From contig NZ_JXQQ01000015.1 in the NCBI RefSeq assembly GCF_000834655.1, positions 35,166-99,165 of the forward strand: a stretch of DNA of 64,000 nt, given 5' to 3'. The stretch's first letter is position 1. Every line of letters begins with the position of its first letter. This document shows, piece after piece, positions 34,493 to 43,901 of this stretch. The notes under the pieces were generated by a model, which made no database searches, had not been told where the DNA came from, and saw only the letters and a program-made list of their open reading frames with translations. The position numbers and the translations under genes were made by a program. Source of the DNA: Variovorax paradoxus (GTDB lineage Bacteria > Pseudomonadota > Gammaproteobacteria > Burkholderiales > Burkholderiaceae_C).

Positions 34493-35752
34493 ATGCCCAG
34501 CTATCAGCACATCAAAGTCCCGGCCGAAGGCCAGAAGATCACGGTCAACGCCGACAACTCGCTGAATGTGCCTGACCAACCGATCATTCCCTTCATCGAG
34601 GGCGACGGGACGGGGCTCGACATCACGCCGGTGATGCTCAAGGTGGTGGACGCCGCGGTGGCCAAGGCCTACGGTGGCAAGAAGAAGATCCAATGGATGG
34701 AGGTCTATGCCGGCGAGAAGTCGACCAAGGTCTATGGCCCCGATGTCTGGCTCCCCGAGGAAACCCTGCACGCGGTGCGCGACTATGTGGTCTCCATCAA
34801 GGGCCCGCTTACCACGCCCGTCGGCGGCGGCATCCGCTCGCTGAACGTCGCGCTGCGCCAGGAACTCGACCTTTACGTGTGCCTGCGCCCCATCCAGTAT
34901 TTCGAAGGCGTGCCCAGCCCGGTGCGCGAGCCGCACAAGACCAACATGGTCATCTTTCGCGAGAACTCGGAAGACATCTACGCCGGCATCGAGTTCGAAG
35001 CCGAGAGCGACAAGGCCAAGAAGCTCATCAAGTTCCTGCAGGACGAGCTGGGTGTGAAGAAGATTCGCTTCCCCAATACCTCCGGCATCGGCGTGAAGCC
35101 CGTGTCGATCGAAGGCACCGAGCGCCTGGTGCGCAAGGCCTTCCAGTACGCCATCGACAACGACAAGCCCAGCGTGACCATCGTCCACAAGGGCAACATC
35201 ATGAAGTTCACCGAAGGTGGCTTCCGTGACTGGGCCTACGCCCTGGCCGCCAAGGAGTTCGGCGCCGAGCTGATCGACGGCGGTCCGTGGATGAAGTTCA
35301 AGAACCCGAAGTCGGGCAAGGACATCACCGTCAAGGACAGCATCGCCGATGCGTTCCTGCAGCAGATTCTTCTGCGTCCCGCCGAATACAGCGTGATCGC
35401 CACGCTCAACCTCAACGGCGACTACGTGTCCGACGCGTTGGCCGCACAGGTCGGCGGCATCGGCATCGCCCCGGGCGCGAACCTGAGCGACACCGTCGCG
35501 ATGTTCGAAGCCACGCACGGCACGGCGCCCAAGTACGCGGGCAAGGACTACGTGAACCCCGGCTCCGAAATCCTCTCGGCCGAAATGATGCTGCGCCACA
35601 TGGGCTGGACCGAAGCGGCTGACCTGATCATCAGCGCGATGAAAAAGTCGATTGCCAGCAAGCGGGTGACCTATGACTTCGCGCGCCTGATGGAAGGTGC
35701 GACGCAGGTGAGCTGCTCGGGGTTTGGACAGGTCATGATCGAGCACATGTAG
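34493..35752 (+). CDS. icd: Isocitrate dehydrogenase (NADP-dependent)
   Basis: Oxidises isocitrate to 2-oxoglutarate in the TCA cycle. The 419-aa protein has the phosphorylatable-Ser region in [17 protein letters not shown], substrate Arg residues in CLRPIQYF, the Lys-Tyr part in [13 protein letters not shown], and the NADP-binding [18 protein letters not shown], resembling the E. coli enzyme closely. ATG 34493 begins the usual [11 protein letters not shown] strong terminator follows. Confidence 0.97.
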   Translation: MPSYQHIKVPAEGQKITVNADNSLNVPDQPIIPFIEGDGTGLDITPVMLKVVDAAVAKAYGGKKKIQWMEVYAGEKSTKVYGPDVWLPEETLHAVRDYVVSIKGPLTTPVGGGIRSLNVALRQELDLYVCLRPIQYFEGVPSPVREPHKTNMVIFRENSEDIYAGIEFEAESDKAKKLIKFLQDELGVKKIRFPNTSGIGVKPVSIEGTERLVRKAFQYAIDNDKPSVTIVHKGNIMKFTEGGFRDWAYALAAKEFGAELIDGGPWMKFKNPKSGKDITVKDSIADAFLQQILLRPAEYSVIATLNLNGDYVSDALAAQVGGIGIAPGANLSDTVAMFEATHGTAPKYAGKDYVNPGSEILSAEMMLRHMGWTEAADLIISAMKKSIASKRVTYDFARLMEGATQVSCSGFGQVMIEHM

Positions 35753-35796
35753 TCAATACGTAAAGCGCTTTGACGTCATAAGACGTTGCTGCATCG

Positions 35797-35833
35797 AGCC
35801 CTCGAATTTCCAAAGGAATTCGAGGGCTTTTTC
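35797..35833 (+). terminator. Rho-independent terminator of icd
   Basis: AGCCCTCGAATT (35797-35808) pairs perfectly with AATTCGAGGGCT (35817-35828), followed by TTTTTC. The 12-bp stem is the strongest in the window and marks the left edge of the accessory stretch. Confidence 0.9.
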
Positions 35834-36096
35834 TTGGGCGCGTGGATGCGCGCATTACCAATAAGCGAGGAATCAAGCCTTGCAAGTTCTTTGCGGTCTT
35901 TCTACATAGCTACTTGAATCCCTAGAGCCTGATGCCCTGGACTAAGAGCTAGCCTTAACTTGTCAATGCCCGTGGCGGCAGCGCGCGAAAAGTTACGGCG
36001 CAGATGAGCTCCTTACGAGACGATTGGCGACACTCATAAACGGAATTTCGATCTAAAAATGAGGGTCGAAAAACTGCTGTTAAGGAAGCTCACATT
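35834..36096. other. AT-richer intergenic stretch, left part of the accessory region
   Basis: Between the icd terminator and the first small gene there is no convincing gene, tRNA or transposon end. Base composition drops compared with icd, suggesting the insertion begins here. No direct repeat with the right side (39247-39591) was found by eye. Confidence 0.4.
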
Positions 36097-36378
36097 ATGG
36101 GAGTCGGACGTTTGTCGTTAGTGATCGATGAACTTGCCTTAGGACGTTTTCAATATGTCGTTCTGGAGCATGTGGAAGATGCGCGCGAGCTTTTAATTTT
36201 TCGACGCTTAAAGGTTGGAGGTGGTACTTACCCAAGTCGCCCTGATGCATGGTTTGCAGGACTGGCGGCTGTATCAAGGATCCAGGCCAAAAGGGGCAGA
36301 GTGATAGCGAACCTGACGGCCTCGCGAGAGCCTATAAACAACGCCACATACGTTCGCATACATGATGAATCTAAGTAG
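36097..36378 (+). CDS. Small hypothetical protein in the accessory region
   Basis: 93 aa, no recognised domain, no signal peptide or membrane helix. It has a mixed alpha/beta look (LGRFQYVVLEHVED, ELLIFRRLKVGGG, RGRVIANLTASREP). A TAAGGAAG ribosome site precedes ATG 36097. It lies 282 nt upstream of the SIR2-NTPase gene in the same direction; a separate transcript or a partner role are both open. A minus-strand frame overlaps it but lacks comparable signals. Confidence 0.42.
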   Translation: MGVGRLSLVIDELALGRFQYVVLEHVEDARELLIFRRLKVGGGTYPSRPDAWFAGLAAVSRIQAKRGRVIANLTASREPINNATYVRIHDESK

Positions 36379-36660
36379 GACTTCACTTGAGAACAAGAGG
36401 TCCAGCTTTCGGCCTCAAGTTCGCGACGTAGAGGAGACCCCTTTAGGCAGGCCTACGTTGTGACACGCTTTCACTCGAAGTGATGGGTCGATGGCGCGCC
36501 ACTTTCGTCGAGTTCTGGATACATCGCGCTATCACGCATGGACATGTGGCGACGAGAATGTAACGATAGTTTGCTCTCTCGTGGCCCCAGCAGTTGAGAG
36601 CAGCGTAAGGTTCGCGATTGCGAGACCAAACGTCGCAAAGTCTATTACTAGGAATTAAAA
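36379..36660 (+). promoter_or_regulatory. Leader and probable promoter of the SIR2-NTPase gene
   Basis: No gene is supported in this stretch. TTGCGA (36618-36623) and TCTATT (36641-36646) are 17 nt apart and could form a weak sigma-70 promoter; AGGAAT just before ATG 36661 is the ribosome site. Confidence 0.35.
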
Positions 36661-39246
36661 ATGGTAGCGAGTGAGCTTGAAGCGTTGGGAGTTGAAAGAA
36701 AAACCGCCCAAACAATTATTCGAGGTATCGCAGAGGGGCAGTACCAACTCATGTGTGGTGCTGGAGTTAGTCTGGGGGCTCCAGGAGGAGACGGCGTTGA
36801 ACTTCAGCTCGCGAAAAAAACTTCCCAAGATATAGCCAAAGTTTGCAAATTTAATTTTGAACAAGATGAGCTTGATAACTTGTCTTTTGTCTACGAAGAA
36901 GCGAAAGCTAACGAAGAGCGCACGCTCAGGGAATTTCTCCTACGCCGATTTACTGGCTGCAAGCCAACTTGGCAGATAAAAATTCTGCAAATTTACTGGC
37001 GGCGTATTTGGACGTTGAATATTGACGATGTTCTAGAAGTTGCCTTTGAAGACATAAAAAACCGGTTCCAATACGGAAAGCTGTCAAGCATTTCATGGCG
37101 CGAACCTCTGCGGCCGGTCGCGGTATCGGACAAGGAGCTCCAGATTGTCCATTTGCATGGAATTGCGGAGCGTTTAAAGAACTACAAAGATGATGTTGTT
37201 TTTTCTCCGCTTGAGTATTCCGAGGTCACTCAGGCACTGCCACCTTGGCACGCCGCTTTTCAGTCAAGCTATGTGCAAGACCCATTTATCATTTGCGGCG
37301 CAAAATTTTCGGAGGAGCCTGATTTTATTGTTGCCACAAGAATGAGTAATCAATCAATGACCTCGGCCGGCATTCCTTCGCTGATTGTGACGCCGGGGTT
37401 TAGCGTCGCTCAGGCCGCTAAATTGCAGCGCTTTGGGTTGATTCCCGTTAGTGCGACCGGCGAAGCCTTTTTCGATGCTGTTCATGCTGACTTAAATAAG
37501 TATAGAAAAAATAATGAAGAGAAAATAAAAAAATACCCTCCGGGCGTTATCGAGCGATTTGTGGGGCAGTTTAGAGAGTTGCTTCATACGGATGTCGCAT
37601 TTAGAGTCGAGGGTGACTTTTATAGCGGCGACCAACCCTCTTGGAGCGATGTTCAGGCAGATCGAGATGTAGAGTTGAGCAAAACTTTTCATGCGGCGCA
37701 ACTCATGGTGGCGCGCAAGAATTTCGTGGGTTTGTTGTATGGCGCGTTCGCTACTGGCAAATCGACAGGCATTCTTCGGTTGGCCAAAGCTGCGTTATCG
37801 CTGGGGCTGAGGCCGTACCTATTTAGGAATGAAAATGCAATTGACGTAACAAGTGCGTTATCTTTTATGGACTTGACGCCAGAGGTTGTTCTCCTATTCG
37901 ATGACGCGGCAGATCATAGTGCTGCCATTGGGCGCCTCGTTCAAAGTTGCGCAGAAAGAGGGTTGCCGTGCCGCATTTATGCAACCGAGCGGATTAGTCG
38001 AATGCGTGGTCTGCGCTTAGATGTCGAGGATAAATTCAGAGTTGAGTTTCCATATCGAACGCTAACTCCCCTGGATATGCGAAAAATTGTCCGAACTCGA
38101 CGATTGGCGGGGCGGTTAGGAAAATATGCTCAACGAAAGAACGTCGATATTGAGCATTTGATGAAAGAGTCTTGGCGAGCGGAACTTGTCGAATGCCTAT
38201 CCCAAATTGAGTTCGGCGAAGGTTTTCGTTCTCGAGTTGCGAGATATGTCGCCTCTGAGCTAAATGCTGGCGCCAATCGCGAATTGATTGCCGCAATTGC
38301 ATGTACGCATCGATTTGGACATGCTCTTCCCCTAACTCTCGCTCTTTCACGGGCTGGTGGATTTGAGTCCCTAAAAATCTCTTTGGCAAAAGATTCCGAT
38401 TCAGAAAGCCTAATCATCCGAGATTCACACGGAGTCAGGTTGCGCCATCGAATAATTAGTGAATACGTTTGGGAAAGTGTCTTGACGTCCGAGGAGCGAT
38501 ATGCTTCGGTGGTAATGGTTGCTAAGAATCTGGCGCCGCTTATAAACCCCTCCACAATTATCTCCAAATCAAAACCGCACAGAATTGTTAGGGAGTTGCT
38601 GGATCAAGAGGCTTTGGTTAGGGACGTTGGAATAAGGGCGCCGATTATTTTTGATGATTTGGAGTATGCGTATGGTTGGAGTTCTAGATTTTGGGATCAG
38701 CGCGCTTTGCTTGAATATGAGTTGGAGCACTACGACAAAGCATATTCTTTTTCGCACAATGCGGTGAGTCTGGAGAAGCATGCATTTGCATTTACCACGC
38801 TAGGTACGATTTGCCTTAAAGAAAGTATTCGCCTTGCGATGATTGAAAAAACAAAGGCGAAGGAATTATTCTTCGAGGGCACCGACTCGCTGGACAGTGC
38901 AAGACGAGCTTCCGAGCGGCTTGGGATGTCCTTTGAGCATCCGTTCGTCGCTTTTTTTTCGTTGACAGCACGATTCGTCACAATGCTTCCGCCGGAAGAT
39001 ATCGAATTTACTGCGATTAATGAGCTTTGGGGTGTCTGGACGCGAAACGCTAAGGATGCTGCCTGCTTTCAAAATGAAGTTGGTCGCAAGCGTTTGGCGG
39101 ATCTCAAATCAATGTGGATGAAAGCTCAGTTGGCAAGAGAGCGCGCGCAAGCGGATTCGGGACAGGAAGTGGAAATGGCGGTGAAATCAAAAAATAGAAA
39201 CCGCAGAAGAAAACACAGAAGTCCGGACGATCGCTCGTCGGGTTGA
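36661..39246 (+). CDS. SIR2-like domain / STAND-type NTPase protein, probable antiphage defence
   Basis: 861-aa protein of three parts. Residues 1 to about 285 form a SIR2-like NAD-binding domain: GAGVS (33-37), TLNIDDVLE with Asn120 (118-126), HLHG with His166 (164-167) and GAKFSEEPD (213-221). A P-loop NTPase follows, with Walker A GAFATGKST (361-369) and Walker B VVLLFDD (409-415). The C-terminus is helical, TPR-like around 683-755, with a basic tail. Asn and His retention suggests NADase activity. Such effector-switch-sensor layouts (for example SIR2-STAND Avs proteins) trigger NAD loss on infection. Its AT-rich codon use contrasts with both neighbours, suggesting transfer. No partner gene is certain. 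Confidence 0.85.
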   Translation: MVASELEALGVERKTAQTIIRGIAEGQYQLMCGAGVSLGAPGGDGVELQLAKKTSQDIAKVCKFNFEQDELDNLSFVYEEAKANEERTLREFLLRRFTGCKPTWQIKILQIYWRRIWTLNIDDVLEVAFEDIKNRFQYGKLSSISWREPLRPVAVSDKELQIVHLHGIAERLKNYKDDVVFSPLEYSEVTQALPPWHAAFQSSYVQDPFIICGAKFSEEPDFIVATRMSNQSMTSAGIPSLIVTPGFSVAQAAKLQRFGLIPVSATGEAFFDAVHADLNKYRKNNEEKIKKYPPGVIERFVGQFRELLHTDVAFRVEGDFYSGDQPSWSDVQADRDVELSKTFHAAQLMVARKNFVGLLYGAFATGKSTGILRLAKAALSLGLRPYLFRNENAIDVTSALSFMDLTPEVVLLFDDAADHSAAIGRLVQSCAERGLPCRIYATERISRMRGLRLDVEDKFRVEFPYRTLTPLDMRKIVRTRRLAGRLGKYAQRKNVDIEHLMKESWRAELVECLSQIEFGEGFRSRVARYVASELNAGANRELIAAIACTHRFGHALPLTLALSRAGGFESLKISLAKDSDSESLIIRDSHGVRLRHRIISEYVWESVLTSEERYASVVMVAKNLAPLINPSTIISKSKPHRIVRELLDQEALVRDVGIRAPIIFDDLEYAYGWSSRFWDQRALLEYELEHYDKAYSFSHNAVSLEKHAFAFTTLGTICLKESIRLAMIEKTKAKELFFEGTDSLDSARRASERLGMSFEHPFVAFFSLTARFVTMLPPEDIEFTAINELWGVWTRNAKDAACFQNEVGRKRLADLKSMWMKAQLARERAQADSGQEVEMAVKSKNRNRRRKHRSPDDRSSG

Positions 39247-39591
39247 CACTGGGAAGGTGATGCGGTGGTCGAGCATGGGTCGCATGACCTTCGCGTCTGT
39301 ATCGTCGTCTCAACTGGCGGTCGTTGTTCTGGCGCGTGCAGAGCATGCTTTGCCATCCACCATGAACTTCGCTTGTGCGCGAAGGACGTTTCCGAACTCG
39401 GGATACCACGTCGCGTGCGCTAAGCCGTGCCGTGCGGAGCCCCTGAAGGGTGCACTGAATCTTCTTTCCGAATGCTTCCCCTTGAAGTTTGTTGAGCTTC
39501 AATCTCAACGATGCCTCTTGTTTTGTCGAATACGCGCCACCAAGTCTTCCTGCGTCGGCACGGTGCTTGCACGCTCTATAGAATCTTTTTC
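39247..39591. other. Intergenic stretch, right edge of the accessory region
   Basis: 345 nt with open frames on both strands but no recognisable domain, no ribosome site and low-quality composition, so no gene is called. Composition returns to high GC across it. A TATAGA hexamer near 39577-39582 may be the -10 for clpS. Confidence 0.4.
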
Positions 39592-39951
39592 ATGGCAACG
39601 AGAATTCCCAAGACTCCCCCCACCCCTCCGGCCCAAAAACCGGCCGGGGATGACGGAGATTCGGTCGTTCTGGAGCGCCGGCCGCAGAAAACTGCGCCGC
39701 CCCAGATGTACCAGGTGGTCATGCTGAACGATGACTACACCCCCATGGAGTTCGTGATCGTGGTGCTGCAGGAGTACTTCAGCAAAGACCGCGAAACCGC
39801 GACGCAGATCATGTTGAAGATTCACCTGGATGGCCGCGGCGTCTGTGGGGTTTATTCCCGCGACATGGCAGCCACTAAAGTGAATCAGGTCATGGAGGCC
39901 GCGCAGCAGGCTGGGCACCCGCTGCAATGTGTCAGTGAGCCTGTTGCGTGA
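39592..39951 (+). CDS. clpS: ATP-dependent Clp protease adaptor ClpS
   Basis: Binds N-degron substrates and hands them to ClpA. 119 aa: a flexible Pro-rich N-terminus (about 1-35), then the core with [20 protein letters not shown] (Asn-Asp residues of the N-end pocket) and [23 protein letters not shown] 39592 is followed by the disordered tail typical of the family; an earlier ATG-less extension is unlikely. clpA follows after 67 nt. Confidence 0.96.
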   Translation: MATRIPKTPPTPPAQKPAGDDGDSVVLERRPQKTAPPQMYQVVMLNDDYTPMEFVIVVLQEYFSKDRETATQIMLKIHLDGRGVCGVYSRDMAATKVNQVMEAAQQAGHPLQCVSEPVA

Positions 39952-40018
39952 ACCTGTTGAATTGCGCAAGCTCCAACCCATCTGAGAACTTATTTACAGC
40001 AAGGCAAAAGGAAATCAC

Positions 40019-42340
40019 ATGATTGCCCAGGAACTGGAAGTCAGCTTGCACATGGCCTTCGTCGAGGCCCGGCAGCAGCGCCACGAGTTCATCACCGTGG
40101 AGCATCTGCTGCTCGCTTTGCTGGACAACCCGAGCGCCGCAGAGGTTCTGCGCGCCTGCTCGGCGAACGTCGACGACCTTCGGGCGTCGCTCACCAACTT
40201 CATCAAGGACAACACGCCGCAAGTGGCGGGTACCGACGATGTAGACACCCAGCCGACGCTGGGTTTCCAGCGCGTGATCCAGCGCGCCATCATGCATGTG
40301 CAGTCCACCGGCAACGGCAAGAAGGAAGTCACCGGCGCCAACGTGCTGGTCGCGATCTTCGGAGAAAAGGACTCGCACGCGGTCTACTACCTCCATCAGC
40401 AGGGCGTGACCCGTCTGGACGTGGTCAATTTCATTGCCCACGGCATCAAGAAGAGCGATCCGCCGGAAGCCGTCAAGGGCAGTGGCGAAGCGCCTCAGGG
40501 CGAAGGTGAAGAGGGCGGCGGCGAACGCAACGAGAAGGCATCGCCGCTCGAGCAGTTCACGCAAAACCTCAACCAGCTCGCCAAGGACGGCAAGATCGAT
40601 CCGCTGATCGGCCGCGAATACGAGGTCGAGCGCGTCATCCAGATCCTGTGCCGCCGGCGCAAGAACAACCCGCTGCTCGTGGGCGAGGCCGGCGTTGGCA
40701 AGACCGCGATTGCAGAAGGCCTGGCATGGCGCATCACCCAGGGCGACGTGCCTGAAATCCTCGCCGAGGCGCAGGTCTACTCCCTTGACATGGGCGCATT
40801 GCTGGCCGGCACCAAGTACCGCGGCGATTTCGAGCAGCGCCTGAAGGGCGTGCTCAAGTCGCTCAAGGACAAGCCGAACGCGGTGCTCTTCATCGACGAA
40901 ATCCACACGCTGATCGGTGCGGGTGCAGCCTCGGGCGGCACGCTCGATGCGTCGAACCTGCTGAAGCCCGCGCTCTCGAGCGGCCAGCTCAAGTGCATCG
41001 GTGCGACCACGTTCACCGAATACCGCGGCATCTTCGAGAAGGATGCGGCCCTGTCGCGTCGTTTCCAGAAGGTCGACGTGGTCGAGCCGTCGGTGCAGGA
41101 AACCGTCGACATCCTCAAGGGCCTGAAGTCGCGCTTCGAGGAACACCATGGCGTGAAGTACGCAGTGGCAGCCCTGCAGGCCGCCGCCGAACTGAGCGCC
41201 AAGTACATCAATGACCGTCACCTGCCCGACAAGGCGATCGACGTCATCGACGAAGCCGGTGCCGCCCAGCGCATCCTGCCTCCGAGCAAGCGCAAGAAGA
41301 CCATCAGCAAGACCGAGGTCGAGGAAATCGTCGCGAAGATCGCGCGCATTCCCCCGGCCAATGTCAGCAACGACGACCGCAGCAAGCTGCAGACGATCGA
41401 GCGCGACCTCAAGAGCGTGGTGTTCGGCCAGGACAAGGCGCTCGAAGTGCTCGCCTCGGCGGTCAAGATGGCGCGTTCGGGTCTGGGCAAGGGCGACAAG
41501 CCGATCGGCTCGTTCCTGTTCTCCGGTCCCACGGGCGTCGGCAAGACCGAAGCGGCCAAGCAACTTGCCTACATCATGGGCATCGAGCTGATCCGCTTCG
41601 ACATGTCGGAGTACATGGAGCGTCACGCGGTGAGCCGCCTGATCGGCGCGCCTCCGGGCTACGTCGGTTTCGACCAAGGTGGTCTGCTGACCGAGGCCGT
41701 CACGAAGAAGCCGCATTCGGTGCTGCTTCTCGACGAAATCGAGAAGGCGCATCCGGACATCTTCAACGTGCTGCTGCAGGTGATGGACCATGGCACGCTG
41801 ACCGACAACAACGGACGCAAGGCCGACTTCCGCAACGTCATCATCATCATGACGACGAACGCGGGTGCCGAGACCATGAACAAGGCGACCATCGGCTTCA
41901 CCAACCCGCGCCAGGCGGGCGACGAAATGGGCGACATCAAGCGCCTGTTCTCGCCCGAGTTCCGCAACCGGCTGGATGCCATCGTCAACTTCAAGGCGCT
42001 CGATGAAAACATCATCCTGCGCGTGGTCGACAAGTTCCTGCTGCAGCTGGAAACGCAGCTGGCCGAGAAGAAGGTGGAAGTCACCTTCAGCGACAAGCTG
42101 CGCAAGCACCTGGCGAAGAAGGGCTTCGATCCGTTGATGGGCGCGCGTCCGATGCAGCGTCTGATCCAGGACACGATCCGTCGTGCACTGGCCGACGAAC
42201 TGCTCTTCGGTCGCCTGACCGACGGCGGTCGCCTTGAAGTCGACCTCGACGACAAGGACGAAGTGTTGCTGGACATCCAGCCGCTTCCGAAGAAGGAAGG
42301 CAAGTCCAAGCCAGAGGCGGAAGAAGCAGCAGCCGGTTGA
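40019..42340 (+). CDS. clpA: ATP-dependent Clp protease ATP-binding subunit ClpA
   Basis: Hexameric unfoldase feeding ClpP. The 773-aa protein has the N-domain (about 1-145) that docks ClpS, D1 AAA with GEAGVGKTA (about 220), D2 AAA with GPTGVGKTE (about 505), Walker [13 protein letters not shown] and a C-terminal IGF/L loop-containing region (ATIGFTNP) for ClpP docking. A terminator-like hairpin follows at 42386-42418. Confidence 0.97.
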   Translation: MIAQELEVSLHMAFVEARQQRHEFITVEHLLLALLDNPSAAEVLRACSANVDDLRASLTNFIKDNTPQVAGTDDVDTQPTLGFQRVIQRAIMHVQSTGNGKKEVTGANVLVAIFGEKDSHAVYYLHQQGVTRLDVVNFIAHGIKKSDPPEAVKGSGEAPQGEGEEGGGERNEKASPLEQFTQNLNQLAKDGKIDPLIGREYEVERVIQILCRRRKNNPLLVGEAGVGKTAIAEGLAWRITQGDVPEILAEAQVYSLDMGALLAGTKYRGDFEQRLKGVLKSLKDKPNAVLFIDEIHTLIGAGAASGGTLDASNLLKPALSSGQLKCIGATTFTEYRGIFEKDAALSRRFQKVDVVEPSVQETVDILKGLKSRFEEHHGVKYAVAALQAAAELSAKYINDRHLPDKAIDVIDEAGAAQRILPPSKRKKTISKTEVEEIVAKIARIPPANVSNDDRSKLQTIERDLKSVVFGQDKALEVLASAVKMARSGLGKGDKPIGSFLFSGPTGVGKTEAAKQLAYIMGIELIRFDMSEYMERHAVSRLIGAPPGYVGFDQGGLLTEAVTKKPHSVLLLDEIEKAHPDIFNVLLQVMDHGTLTDNNGRKADFRNVIIIMTTNAGAETMNKATIGFTNPRQAGDEMGDIKRLFSPEFRNRLDAIVNFKALDENIILRVVDKFLLQLETQLAEKKVEVTFSDKLRKHLAKKGFDPLMGARPMQRLIQDTIRRALADELLFGRLTDGGRLEVDLDDKDEVLLDIQPLPKKEGKSKPEAEEAAAG

Positions 42341-42385
42341 AGAAACCGGGCATTCCGTGGCCGATGAGGCCGCGGAACCGCCTCC

Positions 42386-42418
42386 AAAGGCCGGTAGCAT
42401 CGCGCTGCCGGCCTTTTT
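42386..42418 (+). terminator. Rho-independent terminator after clpA
   Basis: AAAGGCCGGTAGC (42386-42398) pairs with GCTGCCGGCCTTT (42404-42416), one G-U wobble, loop ATCGC, followed by T residues. It ends the clpSA transcript before the next gene. Confidence 0.75.
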
Positions 42419-42455
42419 CTTTGGGCGGCCACACCTATCACCCATCTTCGTTCCC

Positions 42456-43901
42456 TTGATCCTCCCCGTCCTCAGCCCCGAATGGAAAACCGGCCTCTCC
42501 CTGGCGTGGAGCGGCTACATCGCTGTGCTGTCGATCTGGATCGTGATGCAGAAGCGCGCGCCGGTGTCCACGATGAGCTGGATCCTGTCGCTGGCGCTGC
42601 TGCCTTTCGCGGGCTTCGTCGTCTATTACTTCCTCGGGCCGCAGCGCCTGCGCAAGCAGCGCATCAAGCGTCTGCGCAGCCGCGCCGGGGCGTCGGCGCA
42701 GGCTGATATCGCCCGGCTGCGCGATGCGGCGCAGAACGCGCCGCCGGCGCTGCAGCAGATGGCGCGGCTGGGCACTGCGGCCTGCGGGCTGCCGGTGTCG
42801 AGCGTGTCCGACGTGGAGTTGCTCTCCGGCGGCGCACGCACCTTCGACGCGATCTTCGAGGCCGTGCGCGCGGCCAAGGATCACGTCCACCTCGAGTACT
42901 ACATCTTCGAGCCCGACAAGATCGGCACCGCGCTGCGCGACCTGCTGGTCGAGCGCGCGAAGGAGGGCGTCGTCGTCCGCCTGCTGCTCGATGCGCTGGG
43001 CTCCAAGCGCATCGGCCGCAAGTTCATGGCGCCGCTGCACGAGGCGGGCGTGAAGGTCGCGCTCTTCCATGACACCAAGATCGGCCGGCGCCTGCGCCCG
43101 GTGACCAACTACCGCACCCACCGCAAGATCGTGGTGTGCGACGGCCGCGTGGGCTTCACGGGCGGCGTGAACATCACCGACGAGGAAGACAAGCGCACCA
43201 ACCCCGACGCGTACCACGACGTGCACCTGCGCATCGAGGGCAGCGCGGTGCGCTGGCTGCAAACGACGTTCCTCGAGGACTGGACCTACGCCACCGGCGA
43301 GGACCCGCGCGGCATGGACGACACGATGGCCGCGATGCTGCCGCAGCTCGATGCGGGCGACATCCCCGTGCAGATCGTGACCAGCGGCCCCGACAACATG
43401 CTCGAGCCCATCCACCGCATGCACGTCGAGGCGATCCATTCGGCCACGCACCGGGCCTGGCTCACCACGCCTTATTTCGTGCCGGGCGAGCCCGCGCTGA
43501 TGGCGCTCACCAGCGCCGCGCTGCGCGGCGTCGATGTGCGCTTGCTGGTGCCGCGCCGCAGCGACTCGGCCATCGTGAGCGCCGCCGCGCGCTCGTACTT
43601 CGACGAGCTGATCGCCGCGGGCGTCAAGGTCTGGGAGTACAAGGCGCGCATGCTGCACTCCAAGACCTTGGTGGTCGACGAGCATTGCGCGATGATCGGC
43701 ACCGCGAATTTCGACAACCGCAGCTTCCGGCTCAACTTCGAGGTCTGCGCGGTGGTCTACGGTCCTGCGCTGGCCCGGCCGCTGGCTGCGCAGTTCGAGA
43801 CCGACCTGCACAGTTCCGGCGCGGTGCGCGCCAACCGGTCGCAGAATTTCTGGCGCCGCCTCGGCGATTCCATTGCGCGCCTGTTTTCACCCTTGCTCTG
43901 A
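42456..43901 (+). CDS. cls: Cardiolipin synthase (phospholipase D family)
   Basis: Makes cardiolipin from phosphatidylglycerol at the inner membrane. Two N-terminal membrane helices (about 12-32 and 40-60) precede two HKD motifs: THRKIVVCDGRVGFTGG and MLHSKTLVVDEHCAMIGTANFD. Start is uncertain; TTG 42456 is chosen because it keeps the first helix and lies after the clpA terminator, giving 481 aa, while an internal Met (MQKRAP) would cut into it. The stop abuts the sbcB ATG, so the pair is coupled. Confidence 0.88.
   Translation: MILPVLSPEWKTGLSLAWSGYIAVLSIWIVMQKRAPVSTMSWILSLALLPFAGFVVYYFLGPQRLRKQRIKRLRSRAGASAQADIARLRDAAQNAPPALQQMARLGTAACGLPVSSVSDVELLSGGARTFDAIFEAVRAAKDHVHLEYYIFEPDKIGTALRDLLVERAKEGVVVRLLLDALGSKRIGRKFMAPLHEAGVKVALFHDTKIGRRLRPVTNYRTHRKIVVCDGRVGFTGGVNITDEEDKRTNPDAYHDVHLRIEGSAVRWLQTTFLEDWTYATGEDPRGMDDTMAAMLPQLDAGDIPVQIVTSGPDNMLEPIHRMHVEAIHSATHRAWLTTPYFVPGEPALMALTSAALRGVDVRLLVPRRSDSAIVSAAARSYFDELIAAGVKVWEYKARMLHSKTLVVDEHCAMIGTANFDNRSFRLNFEVCAVVYGPALARPLAAQFETDLHSSGAVRANRSQNFWRRLGDSIARLFSPLL

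Noticed and set aside
35753..36096. tRNA or integrase attachment site at the left edge of the accessory region
   Set aside because: No cloverleaf or direct repeat pair with the right flank could be found by eye.
36095..36277. A 60-aa minus-strand frame opposite the 93-aa gene
   Set aside because: Shorter, no ribosome site and inside a better plus-strand candidate.
39257..39727. A 156-aa frame before clpS, overlapping it in another frame
   Set aside because: No domain, no ribosome site, Cys/Arg-rich composition, and it runs into clpS out of frame.
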